DNA from: Palsa-504 sp963834685
Lineage (GTDB): Bacteria; Actinomycetota; Actinomycetes; Streptosporangiales; Streptosporangiaceae
Direction of reading: 5' to 3'
DNA length: 64,000 nt
Assembly (NCBI GenBank): GCA_963834685.1
Contig: CAWICW010000026.1
Location: 1-64,000, forward strand
The notes under the pieces were generated by a model, which made no database searches, was not told the origin of the DNA, and was given only the letters and a program-made list of their open reading frames with translations. Positions 45,957-54,227 of the stretch are shown here, piece after piece. The position numbers and the translations under genes were made by a program. Every line of letters starts with the position of its first letter. The first letter of the stretch is position 1.

Positions 45957-46160
45957 CTACGGGACTACGACAACCTTGTCGGCCTGCGCGCCCCGGTCGC
46001 TTTGCGTGATCTCGAACTCGACCCGCTGCCCCTCTTCGAGGGTGCGGTAGCCATCCGACTGGATAGCCGAGAAGTGGACGAAGACGTCCTTGCCACCGTC
46101 GACGGCGATAAAGCCGTATCCCTTGTCCGGGTTGAACCACTTGACGGTGCCCTGAGCCAT
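45957..46160 (-). CDS. Cold-shock protein, CspA type
   Basis: 67 aa, the standard CspA length. MAQGTVKWFNPDKGYGFIAV with RNP1 KGYGFI and RNP2 DVFVHFSAI; it ends DRGAQADKVVVVP. A single-strand nucleic-acid-binding chaperone. The ATG at 46160 follows GGGAG. The ~190-base 5' region lacks any other gene and may form the usual long cold-shock leader. A T-tailed terminator follows. Confidence 0.95.
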   Translation of the reverse strand: MAQGTVKWFNPDKGYGFIAVDGGKDVFVHFSAIQSDGYRTLEEGQRVEFEITQSDRGAQADKVVVVP

Positions 46161-46349
46161 TCCAAACAACTCCCTAACTGCGCTCGGGACTCGAGCCCCG
46201 CCCTTGCCAACGCGGAACCCGTCGATCGCGAACCGGTGAGAGCGGCAGCGCCTAGGCGCGAACCCGTCCCGTCCGACGGCGACCGGAATTGACCTTACCC
46301 TGTACCGGGCGCGTCTGGCGCCACTTACCCCCCAATCACGCCATCTGGC

Positions 46350-46670
46350 TCAGGCCAGCCGTGTCTGGCCAGGGTTTCCCGCGGCCGGCGGCGCGCCGCC
46401 GGCCACCGCGGGAATGAAGGAAACCCGCGCTCCCGCGGCCACCGGAGTGTCCAGTCCCTGGGCGAATCGCACGTCTTCCTCGCCGACGTAGGCGTTGACG
46501 AAGCGGCGCAGCCGGCCGCCCTCGTCGAGGATCCGGCCGCCGAGGCCAGGGTAGGCCGCGTCCAGGCCGGCGATGACCTCGCGCAGGGTGCCCTCGGTCG
46601 CGGTCACCTCGGCCGCGCCCCCGGTGTAGGAGCGCAAGATGGTCGGGATGCGAACCAGCACCCTGTTCAT
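46350..46670 (-). CDS. CysO-like MoaD/ThiS sulfur carrier with extra C-terminal tail
   Basis: 106 aa from the ATG at 46670, which overlaps the thrC stop (ATGA). Ubiquitin-like fold: VRIPTILRSYTGGAAEV, GRILDEGGRLRRFVNAYVGE, ARVSFIPAVAGG. The di-Gly expected at the very end (Gly91-Gly92) is followed by 14 more residues (APPAAGNPGQTRLA). In Mycobacterium the carrier ends at GG and carries thiocarboxylate sulfur to CysM. The tail would need removal, for instance by a Mec-type JAMM protease, before activation. No cysM or mec is visible nearby. Confidence 0.85.
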   Translation of the reverse strand: MNRVLVRIPTILRSYTGGAAEVTATEGTLREVIAGLDAAYPGLGGRILDEGGRLRRFVNAYVGEEDVRFAQGLDTPVAAGARVSFIPAVAGGAPPAAGNPGQTRLA

Positions 46671-47935
46671 ATCCGGCACGAGATCGCCTCCTGGAAGGCT
46701 TCGAGGGTCGGCCTGATCGGGGCGGGCACGTCCACCACCGCGCTGATCGCGTCCAGGGTCTTCAGCCCGTCGCCCGAGTTGATGATCACGGTCTCCGCCT
46801 CGGGGTCGAGTTGCCCGGCGGCCAGCAGCTTGCGCAGCACGCCGAGGGTGACGCCGCCCGCGGTCTCGCCGAAGATGCCCTCGGCCGAGGCGAGCAGCCG
46901 CATCGAGTCGACGATCTCGCCGTCGCTGACGTCGGCGATCGCGCCGCCGGTACGGCGCACTACGTCCAGCACGTACGGCCCGTCCGCCGGGTTGCCGATG
47001 GCCAGCGACTTGGCGATGGTGGCCGGCCGGACCGGGCGCACCACGTCGTATCCGGCCGCGAACGCGGCCGAGACCGGCGCGCAGCCGCTCGCCTGGGCGC
47101 CGAACACCCGCCAGGGGGCCTCCGGGACCAGGCCGAGCGAGGTCAGCTCACCGAAGCCCTTGTCCACCTTGACCAGCTGCGCGCCGGAGGCGATCGGCAC
47201 CACGACCTGCTCGGGAAGCCGCCAGCCGAGCTGCTCGGCGATCTCGAAGCCGAGGGTCTTGGAGCCCTCGGCGTAGTAGGGCCGCACGTTCACGTTGACG
47301 AACGCCCAGTCCTCGTGCTCGCCGGCCAGTTCGGACGCGAGCCGGTTCACGTCGTCGTAGGTGCCGTCCACGGTGACGAACGTGCCGCCGTAGACCGAGG
47401 TGGTGATGATCTTCTGCGGCTCCAGGTCGGCGGGGACGAGTACCACCGACCGGATGCCCGCCCGGGCCGCCGCGGCGGCCACCGCGTTGGCCAGGTTGCC
47501 GGTCGAGGGGCAGGCCAGCACCTTGAAGCCCAGCTCGGTGGCGGCGACGAGGGCCACCGCGACCACCCGGTCCTTGAACGAGTGCGTCGGGTTGCCCCGG
47601 TCGTCCTTGATCCACAGCCTGCGCATGCCCAGCGCGTGGGCCAGGTTGTCGGCGCGGATCAGCCGGGTGTAGCCGGGCTGCATGGTGGGCCGGTCCGCGA
47701 CGTCCGGCGGCACCGGGAGCAGCGGCGCGTACCGCCACATGTTCGGCGGCCCGGCCTCGATGGCGGACCGGTCCAGCCGCGGGTAGTCATAACCGACCTC
47801 GAGCGGGCCGAAGCACTCGCCGCAGGCGTAGAGCGGGCCGAGCTCGTAGACCTGGCCGCATTCGCGGCAGGTCAGCCCGGTGGCGTAGCCGAACCCGGAA
47901 GCCGCGTTAGGCGTGCGTGTGGTTGCTGTGGTCAC
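46667..47935 (-). CDS. thrC: Threonine synthase
   Basis: 422 aa from the GTG at 47935. An N-terminal zinc ribbon (CRECGQVYELGPLYACGEC) precedes the fold type II PLP domain: DDRGNPTHSFKDRVVAVALV (PLP lysine), CPSTGNLANAVAAAAARAG, GTYDDVNRLASELA, VVPIASGAQLVKVDKGF, TAGGVTLGVLRKLL and INSGDGLKTLD. It converts O-phosphohomoserine to threonine. It is coupled to the CysO-like gene by a 4-base overlap, a common actinobacterial arrangement. The homoserine genes are not in the window. Confidence 0.94.
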   Translation of the reverse strand: MTTATTRTPNAASGFGYATGLTCRECGQVYELGPLYACGECFGPLEVGYDYPRLDRSAIEAGPPNMWRYAPLLPVPPDVADRPTMQPGYTRLIRADNLAHALGMRRLWIKDDRGNPTHSFKDRVVAVALVAATELGFKVLACPSTGNLANAVAAAAARAGIRSVVLVPADLEPQKIITTSVYGGTFVTVDGTYDDVNRLASELAGEHEDWAFVNVNVRPYYAEGSKTLGFEIAEQLGWRLPEQVVVPIASGAQLVKVDKGFGELTSLGLVPEAPWRVFGAQASGCAPVSAAFAAGYDVVRPVRPATIAKSLAIGNPADGPYVLDVVRRTGGAIADVSDGEIVDSMRLLASAEGIFGETAGGVTLGVLRKLLAAGQLDPEAETVIINSGDGLKTLDAISAVVDVPAPIRPTLEAFQEAISCRI

Positions 47936-48134
47936 CGGCGAGGACTTCCTTCCCCATCTTTCCCAGCGGTCGCCTTGACCGCGGGCCGGACTTGGCACCA
48001 TGTCACGCGCCTCGCCACCCGAATTGGGCATAGATGCGCGATAGGTTGCCGGGGCTTCGCAGGGCCGATCCCTCCACCCCTCTGGATGAGCGTTATTCAG
48101 TTGTGTCCCAAACGAGACGATCCTATCAGTGACT

Positions 48135-48209
48135 CCCGGGGGGGACGAACCCCCCGGGGGACGTCGATCCCGGGGGAAGCCTTTCCCCCAGACCCCTCGG
48201 CCCCCTGGG
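48135..48209. repeat. G-rich repeat, intergenic copy before otsA
   Basis: CCCGGGGGGGACGAACCCCC followed by further G5/C5 stems (GGGGGAAGCCTTTCCCCCAG). It shares the ACGA core with the other copies. It fills most of the space between thrC and otsA and ends 20 bases before the otsA ATG. Confidence 0.65.
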
Positions 48210-48229
48210 CTCGGCTAGCCTGCCGGGTT

Positions 48230-49723
48230 ATGAAGAAACGGGTTCTGGTCGCGTCCAATCGCGGTCCGGTGTCGTACCAGTTCGGCCCGGACGGCACGCT
48301 GACCGCCCGGCGCGGCGGGGGCGGGCTGGTCGCCGGGGTGACCTCGGGGCTGGCGGCGATAACGCCGGAGGCCGAGGTCAGCTGGATCTGCGCGGCGCTC
48401 AGCGACGCGGACCGCGCGGCCGCGGACCACCGTCCCGCCGACGCCGGAGAACCCCTGCGGCCCGGCGATATTCCGGTGCGGATGCTCGACATCCCGCCGG
48501 AGACCTTCGACCGGGCCTACAACAACGTGGCCAACTCGATCTTGTGGTTCGTCCAGCACCTGCTGTTCGACACCCCGGTCCAGCCCCGGTTCGGCCACGA
48601 GTTCCGCGAGGACTGGGCGGCCTACCTGGCCTACAACGAGGCGTTCGCGGCCGCGATGGCGGACGAGGCGGCGGCGGGCAGCACGCCCTCGGCCGGCGTC
48701 CGCGCGCTGATCCAGGACTACCACCTCAGCCTGGCCCCGCGGCTGCTGCGGGACAAGCTGGGCGGCGGCCGCGCCGACCTCGGCATCGCGCACTTCTCGC
48801 ACACGCCCTGGGCGCCGCCCGATTACTACCGGATGCTGCCCGCCGAGGCTGCCGAGGCGGTGCTCGACGGCATGCTCGGCGCGGACCACGTCGGCTTTCA
48901 CGCCCGCCGGTGGGCCGCGGCGTTCCTGGACTGCTGCGCGGCGATCCTGGGCGCGCACGTGAGCTGGGCCGGCGACGGCGCCGGCCCGGTCGGGCGGGTA
49001 GTACATCGCGGGCACGTCAGCGAGGTGGCCGTGCACCCGCTGGGCGTGGACGCCGCCGCGCTGCGAGACCGGGCCCGGGCCGATGACGTGCGGGCGCACA
49101 TGGCCGCCCTCGAGCGGGCGGCCGGAGGCCGGAAGCTGATCGTCAGGGTCGACCGGACCGAGCTGTCCAAGAACATCGTGCGCGGCCTGGCCGCCTACCG
49201 CGAACTGCTCGCCACCCGGCCCGAGTGGCACGGCCGGGTGGTCCACCTGGCCTTCGCCTACCCGTCCCGGTTGGCGGTGCCCGAGTACCGCGCCTACACC
49301 GAGCGGGTCCGGCAGATCGCGGCGGAGATCACCGCGGAGTTCGGCACGCCGGACTGGAACCCGCTGATCCTCGAGGTGAAGGACGACTACCCCCGGTCCC
49401 TCGCCGCCTGCGCGGTGGCCGACGTGCTGCTGGTCAACCCGACCAGGGACGGCATGAACCTGGTGGCGCAGGAAGGCCCGGTGCTGTCCGAGCGCGGCTG
49501 CGCGCTGGTGCTGTCCCGGGAGGCGGGCGCCGCCGCGACCCTGGACGATGACGCGCTGCTGGTCAACCCGTACGACGTCAGCGAGACCGCCGCGGCCCTG
49601 CACCAGGCGCTGGCTATGCCGGACGCCGAACGCCGCCGCCGCAGCGACTCCCTGGCCGCCACCGCCGCGGCCAGCCCGCCCGCGCGCTGGCTCGGGGACC
49701 AGCTGGCCGCGCTGGACCGGTAG
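48230..49723 (+). CDS. otsA: Trehalose-6-phosphate synthase (GT20)
   Basis: 497 aa from the ATG at 48230. Start VLVASNRGPVSYQFGPDG, RRGGGGLVAGVTSGL (donor loop), WFVQHLLFDTP, IQDYHLSLAPRLLRDK, FSHTPWAPPDYYRMLP, RVDRTELSKNIVRGL (phosphate-binding Arg/Lys) and VNPTRDGMNLVAQEGPVLS. It makes trehalose-6-phosphate from UDP/ADP-glucose and glucose-6-phosphate. The convergent otsB supports trehalose over glucosylglycerol. No ribosome site precedes it; the G-rich repeat occupies the leader. Confidence 0.9.
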   Translation: MKKRVLVASNRGPVSYQFGPDGTLTARRGGGGLVAGVTSGLAAITPEAEVSWICAALSDADRAAADHRPADAGEPLRPGDIPVRMLDIPPETFDRAYNNVANSILWFVQHLLFDTPVQPRFGHEFREDWAAYLAYNEAFAAAMADEAAAGSTPSAGVRALIQDYHLSLAPRLLRDKLGGGRADLGIAHFSHTPWAPPDYYRMLPAEAAEAVLDGMLGADHVGFHARRWAAAFLDCCAAILGAHVSWAGDGAGPVGRVVHRGHVSEVAVHPLGVDAAALRDRARADDVRAHMAALERAAGGRKLIVRVDRTELSKNIVRGLAAYRELLATRPEWHGRVVHLAFAYPSRLAVPEYRAYTERVRQIAAEITAEFGTPDWNPLILEVKDDYPRSLAACAVADVLLVNPTRDGMNLVAQEGPVLSERGCALVLSREAGAAATLDDDALLVNPYDVSETAAALHQALAMPDAERRRRSDSLAATAAASPPARWLGDQLAALDR

Positions 49724-49730
49724 CGGCCGC

Positions 49731-50552
49731 TCAGCGGCCCAGTTCGGCCGCGATCGCGGCGAGCAGCGCCACGATCCCCTCGGGCCCGTCCACCACCAGG
49801 TCGGCCGCGGCCGCGACCTGCGGGGACTCGGCGCTGGCGCTGGCCGCGGCACAGCCCGGGATCCCTTCCGCGCGCAGCGCGCGCACGGCGGCGAAGGCGG
49901 GCAGGTCGCCGAGGTCATCGCCGCAGAACAGGACCGAATCCGCGGCGCGTTCCCGGGCCAGGGCGGTCAGCGCGGTGCCCTTGTCCACGCCGGGCGGCCG
50001 CAGCTCGATCACCATCCGGCCCGGTTCGGCCGCCAGTCCGAGCCGGGCGGCCAGGTCCTCAAGCGGAGCGCGGAGCAGGCTCAGCGCCGATTCCGGAGCG
50101 GCCGCGCGGCGGGTGTGCACGGCCAGCGCGTGCCCCTTGTCCTCGACCCAGGTGCCGTCCGGGGCGCCCGCCGCGCTGAGCACGCCGGGCAGCGCCTGGC
50201 GGGCGGCCTGTACCGCGGGCGGCGAGCCGGGCCCGGTCAGCTCACCGTCCTGCCAGCGCTGCCAGCCGTAGTGACCGAGCACGATGAGGCCGGGGACGGC
50301 ATCGAGCCCGCCGAAGGCGACGGCGTCCGCCGCGGGCCGGCCGGTGATGACCGCGAGCGTGCCGACCGTCCGGGCCAGCCTGGTCAGCGCGGGCACCGCT
50401 CCGGGCAGGGCGCGCGCGGCCCGGGGGTCGGCCACGATCGGCGCCAGGGTGCCGTCGAAGTCCGTGCCGATCAGCGCCCGCCGCGGCCGGCTCAGCAGCG
50501 CGTCCAGCCCGGCCTGCCCTGCGGGGGTGGCCGCCCGCGGCGGGTGCGTCAC
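49731..50552 (-). CDS. otsB: Trehalose-6-phosphate phosphatase (HAD)
   Basis: 273 aa from the GTG at 50552, which overlaps the stop of the DUF3263 gene. HAD motif I LIGTDFDGTLAPIV (nucleophile Asp), motif II LAVITGRPAADAV, KGTALTALARERA (Lys), and FCGDDLGDLPAF for the Mg site. It releases trehalose from the phosphate made by OtsA, whose gene converges 7 bases away. Trehalose serves as compatible solute and reserve. Confidence 0.92.
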   Translation of the reverse strand: MTHPPRAATPAGQAGLDALLSRPRRALIGTDFDGTLAPIVADPRAARALPGAVPALTRLARTVGTLAVITGRPAADAVAFGGLDAVPGLIVLGHYGWQRWQDGELTGPGSPPAVQAARQALPGVLSAAGAPDGTWVEDKGHALAVHTRRAAAPESALSLLRAPLEDLAARLGLAAEPGRMVIELRPPGVDKGTALTALARERAADSVLFCGDDLGDLPAFAAVRALRAEGIPGCAAASASAESPQVAAAADLVVDGPEGIVALLAAIAAELGR

Positions 50553-50803
50553 GCAGACCGTCCCTTCGAGCGGGGCGACCGGATGCGCTGCCGCCGGGCG
50601 CGCTGGGCGCGCAGGCGCTTGACCAGCGCCGGATCGAAGGCGAGCGCCTCTGGCCGGTCGATCAGCTCGTTGAGCAGCTGGTAGTACCGGGTGGCCGGGA
50701 GGTCGAGCACCTCGGCGATGGCCTGTTCCTTGACGCCCGGTGATCGCCAGCCGCGCCGCTCGAACGCGAGGATCCGCATGTCGCGTTCGGACAACCCGGA
50801 CAT
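50549..50803 (-). CDS. DUF3263-family small HTH-like protein
   Basis: 84 aa from the ATG at 50803, which has a perfect AGGAGG site. Family core: LSERDMRILAFERRGWRSPG, VKEQAIAEVLDLPATRYYQLL, NELIDRPEALAFDPALVKRL; it ends in a very basic tail. The middle has the spacing of a helix-turn-helix, so DNA binding is likely. It is translationally coupled to otsB. Conserved in actinobacteria, role unknown. Confidence 0.88.
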   Translation of the reverse strand: MSGLSERDMRILAFERRGWRSPGVKEQAIAEVLDLPATRYYQLLNELIDRPEALAFDPALVKRLRAQRARRQRIRSPRSKGRSA

Positions 50804-50897
50804 GCGACCTCCTCTCGCGCCTTCATCGGATTCCCCCAACGTACCTTGCCCCGGCCGGGCTGTACCTTGGCGTACCGCCGACGTACGCTCACCGTTC

Positions 50898-51725
50898 GTG
50901 ACCCGTTTTCGCTACCTCAGCTTCCTCACCGACTACGGGCTCGAAGACGGGTTCGTGGCCGCCTGCCACGGCGTGGCGGCCCGGATCGCACCGCACGCCA
51001 GCATCATCGACCTGACCCACCTGGTCCCGCCCGGCGACGTGCGGCGCGGCGCGGCCGTGCTGGCCCAGACCGTGCCCTACCTGCCGCCGGCGGTGCACGT
51101 GGCGGTGGTCGATCCCGGTGTCGGTACGGCCCGGCGCGGCGTCGCCGTGGCAGCGGGAGACTCGGTGTTCGTGGGCCCCGACAACGGGCTGCTGTCCTGG
51201 GCCGTGACGGCCTCGGGCGGCCCGGCGCGTGCCTTCAGCCTGACCAACCGCGAATTGTGGCTGGCCGATGTCACGGCGACCTTTCACGGCCGCGATATCT
51301 TCATGCCGGTCGCCGCACATCTGGCCGGGGGCGCGGAACTGGCCGCGACCGGAGCGGAAATCGACGTCGCAGATCTGGTCACGCTGCCCGCGCCGGAAAG
51401 GCTGATGCGCGATTCCGTCGCGGAAGGAGAGGTGCTGACCGTAGACCGATTCGGTAATATCCAGCTCAGCATTACCGCGTCCGACGCCGCGGAAATCGGC
51501 CTCAAGCCGGGCGCCACCGCGTACGTCTGGTGCGGCGGCCATCGACTGACCGTCCCTTACCGGGATATGTTCGGCGCCGTCCCGCCAGGCGAGCTGGTCG
51601 CCTATGCCGATAGCGCAGGGCTCGTCTCTATCGCGGTGAACGGCGGAGACGCAGCCCAGCGGCTGGGCCTGCCGCCCGGCGCGCGGGTATCGATTGCCGC
51701 GTCATCGGCAACAATTCGCCCATGA
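50898..51725 (+). CDS. SAM hydroxide adenosyltransferase (DUF62, chlorinase/fluorinase fold)
   Basis: 275 aa from the GTG at 50898, with no ribosome site but TACGCT 8 bases before, so probably leaderless. Family motifs: FLTDYGLEDGFVAACHGV, IIDLTHLVPPGDVRRGA, VHVAVVDPGVGTARRGVAV, FVGPDNGLLSWA, TFHGRDIFMPVAAHLA and VLTVDRFGNIQLSI. The Asp/Arg/His set is of the hydroxide-using type, splitting SAM to adenosine and methionine, rather than halide-using. It is divergent from the otsB-DUF3263 pair. Confidence 0.9.
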   Translation: MTRFRYLSFLTDYGLEDGFVAACHGVAARIAPHASIIDLTHLVPPGDVRRGAAVLAQTVPYLPPAVHVAVVDPGVGTARRGVAVAAGDSVFVGPDNGLLSWAVTASGGPARAFSLTNRELWLADVTATFHGRDIFMPVAAHLAGGAELAATGAEIDVADLVTLPAPERLMRDSVAEGEVLTVDRFGNIQLSITASDAAEIGLKPGATAYVWCGGHRLTVPYRDMFGAVPPGELVAYADSAGLVSIAVNGGDAAQRLGLPPGARVSIAASSATIRP

Positions 51726-51827
51726 CGCATTCCACCTAGGCCGGGTGCGTGGCACGATTACATAGGCCGGCCGAACATCGCTACCCGCAGGCCAGCTCGG
51801 CCAGCCTCGGAGGGAAATCTGACCGAA

Positions 51828-54158
51828 GTGTCACACCGATTGCCCCGCGGCACTTGGATGCCGTTCACCACAGGCCTAGCGGCGGTGCTGACTGTGCTGG
51901 GCGTAATCGGGTTCGCGCCCGCTAGGGCCACCGCCAGTACGCCCGCGCGACACGCCAGTACCACGCGCGATCAGGAATGGTGGCTGGCCGGCCTGCACAT
52001 CCCGCAGGCGTGGCGGGAATCCGAGGGATCCGGGATAACCGTGGCCGTCCTCGGCACCGGGGTCGACGCCAGCTACCCGGGCCTGGCCGGCTCGGTGATC
52101 AACGGGCCCGACTACACCGGCTCCGGCCGGACCCCGGGCAGCACTTACTGGGGGTACGAGGGGACCGCTGTGGCGGGCATCATCGCCAGCCACGAGGGCG
52201 GGTGGGGCCTGGTCGGCGTCGCGCCCGCGGCGAAGATCCTCTCGGTCCGGGTGACGCTGGAGTTCAATGATCCGCTGGCCTCCGACCAGGCCGTCAGCCG
52301 GCGGCTGCCCGATGCGATCGCCGACGGCATCAGGTACGCGGCCGATCACGGGGCCCGGATCATCGACCTGCCGCTTGACCCGGGGACGCTTGGCCTGACC
52401 AGCGAGGGCGATCCCGCCGCGGCGGGCGGCAGCCCGGCCGAGCGGGCCGCGGTCGGTTACGCGCTGAGCAAGGGCGTCGTGCTGGTCGCGCCCGCAGGCG
52501 ACGACGGCCAGGGCCCGGGCCTGGTGGACTACCCGGCCGCCTACCCGGGGGTCATCGCGGTGGGGGCCATCGGGCGCACCGGGCACCTCGCCTCGTTCAG
52601 CAGCAGGCGGTCCTACGCGTCGCTGACGGCCCCGGGGGTCAGCATGGTCGCGGCGGTCCCGCCGGGCGGCTACGGGGCGATCAGTTCCACGAGCGCGGCC
52701 AGCGGCATCGTGGCGGGAGTGGCGGCCCTGGTGCTCTCCAGGTTCCCGCACCTGACCGTGGCCCAGGTGACCCAGGCCCTGACCGAGAGCACGGTCGCCG
52801 CGGCGTCCGGGGCCGGCGTGCCCGTGCTGCCGGTCCGGTCGGCGGCCGGCGCCGGCTACGGCACCGTGGACGCGATCCGGGCGATCGACATGGCCGCCAT
52901 CATCACCACCGCGAGCCAGCCCCATCAGCCCGCTCCGACCGCCCCGCCGCATAAGCTCGCGCGGCACCCGGTGGCCGCGCCGCGCCGGCCGGCCGCCGGC
53001 ACGCTGGCCGGATCCGTGCTGCGGGACGCGGTGGCCGCGGTGGGCGGGCTGATCATACTGCTCGTCATCGCCTTGCTGGTCGTCCGCTCCCGCCGGGGCC
53101 GGGGCCGGCGCCGGGCGCCCGACCGGGCGCGGACCCGGGGCCAGCATGAGAACCGCAAGCCGGACCGCGGGCCCGCGGCGGTCGCGGGCAACGGGACGGC
53201 GGACGACGCGCGGGCCCGGGTACCAGCCACCCGGCCGGGCGTGCCCGCCGCGGCCAGCTGGGCTTCGCCCGCGGGCTGGCAGGGCGGCGGCATCGGCGAG
53301 ATCCGGCCCGCTTCGGACGCCACGTCCCGCCAGGTGGTGGCGTCGGCGCCGCGGTCCTCCTCCGGCTACCGGGCCGGCCGGGGCGCGGCCCGGCCGGACG
53401 GCTCCTCCGGCCCGCCGTGGGACACCGCGCCGGAGCCCGAACGCCTGATCGGCCCGCTCCCGGTGGCCTCGGCCGGCCTGCCTCCGCTGGAGCCGGGCCG
53501 GGGCATCCGGGTGCCCAGGGACATGGCGGCACCGGGCTCGACGACCGAGCCCGCACCGCCGGTGAGCTTCGACCTGACCACCCCGCCCGCGGATTTCGAC
53601 CTGTCCACGCCCGCGTTCGGCTTGACGCCGCCCGCGTTCGGCGTGTCCCCGCCTTCCTTCGGCGTGACGCCCCCCGCGTTCGGCGTATCCCCGCCTGCCT
53701 TCGACGTGACGCCGCCCGCGGACGGCGCTTCCCCGTCCGCGTCCGAAGCGGGGCCACCCGTGTCCGACGCCGGGCCGTCCCCGTCCGCGTCCGAGGCCGC
53801 GCCGCCCGTATCCGACGCCGGGCCACCCGCGTTCGACGCCGGGCCGTCCCCGTCCGACTCGGGGCCGTCCCCGTCCGACTCGGGGCCGTCCGCGTCCGAG
53901 GCCGGGCCGCCCGCGTCCGACTCGGCCGAGACGCGGGCCGAGGCCCTGCCCACCCGGCAGAGCCTCGGCTTCGCGGCGGCCCCGGTCCCCGCCGACTACC
54001 TGGCGCCGCCCGCCGAACGGGCTCCCGAGGACGCCCCCGCACGCGCGGCGGCCGCTAATCCCAGCTACATCTGGGACCTGGCGGCCACCGACGTCTTCCC
54101 CGCCGCCACCGATGCGGCCGTCCCGCCGCACGACGCGCCGGAGGCCGGCCAGGGCTGA
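51828..54158 (+). CDS. Membrane-anchored subtilase-fold pseudoprotease with repetitive cytoplasmic tail
   Basis: 776 aa, GTG start. Signal segment 12-36 (ending ARATAS), S8 fold 50-358, membrane helix ~401-419 (GGLIILLVIALLVV) and a ~355-residue Pro/Ser-rich tail. The architecture is that of type VII mycosins, but the triad is broken. The catalytic Asp is Gly76 (VAVLGTGVD), the His is Glu111 (YEGTAVAGII) and the oxyanion Asn is Asp225 (APAGDDG). Only Ser289 (SSTSAASGIVAG) remains. The fold-defining segments are intact, so it is not a random relic; a binding or scaffolding role is likely. No ESX genes are adjacent. The tail contains many PPAFGVSP / SxSEAGPP units. Confidence 0.85.
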   Translation: MSHRLPRGTWMPFTTGLAAVLTVLGVIGFAPARATASTPARHASTTRDQEWWLAGLHIPQAWRESEGSGITVAVLGTGVDASYPGLAGSVINGPDYTGSGRTPGSTYWGYEGTAVAGIIASHEGGWGLVGVAPAAKILSVRVTLEFNDPLASDQAVSRRLPDAIADGIRYAADHGARIIDLPLDPGTLGLTSEGDPAAAGGSPAERAAVGYALSKGVVLVAPAGDDGQGPGLVDYPAAYPGVIAVGAIGRTGHLASFSSRRSYASLTAPGVSMVAAVPPGGYGAISSTSAASGIVAGVAALVLSRFPHLTVAQVTQALTESTVAAASGAGVPVLPVRSAAGAGYGTVDAIRAIDMAAIITTASQPHQPAPTAPPHKLARHPVAAPRRPAAGTLAGSVLRDAVAAVGGLIILLVIALLVVRSRRGRGRRRAPDRARTRGQHENRKPDRGPAAVAGNGTADDARARVPATRPGVPAAASWASPAGWQGGGIGEIRPASDATSRQVVASAPRSSSGYRAGRGAARPDGSSGPPWDTAPEPERLIGPLPVASAGLPPLEPGRGIRVPRDMAAPGSTTEPAPPVSFDLTTPPADFDLSTPAFGLTPPAFGVSPPSFGVTPPAFGVSPPAFDVTPPADGASPSASEAGPPVSDAGPSPSASEAAPPVSDAGPPAFDAGPSPSDSGPSPSDSGPSASEAGPPASDSAETRAEALPTRQSLGFAAAPVPADYLAPPAERAPEDAPARAAAANPSYIWDLAATDVFPAATDAAVPPHDAPEAGQG
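53570..53930 (+). repeat. Coding tandem repeats in the pseudoprotease tail
   Basis: Two successive series: about six ~10-residue units of the PPAFGV-(S/T) type, then units of SASEAGPPVSDAGPSP type. The DNA repeats (GCGTTCGGCGT..., GTCCGA(C/A)...) are close enough to recombine, so tail length probably varies between strains. Confidence 0.75.
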
Positions 54159-54227
54159 GCCTGGCCGGCCTCCGAACTCACTCTGCTTTTCCCCCGGGCC
54201 CACCCTACTTTTCCCCCCGGACCCACC

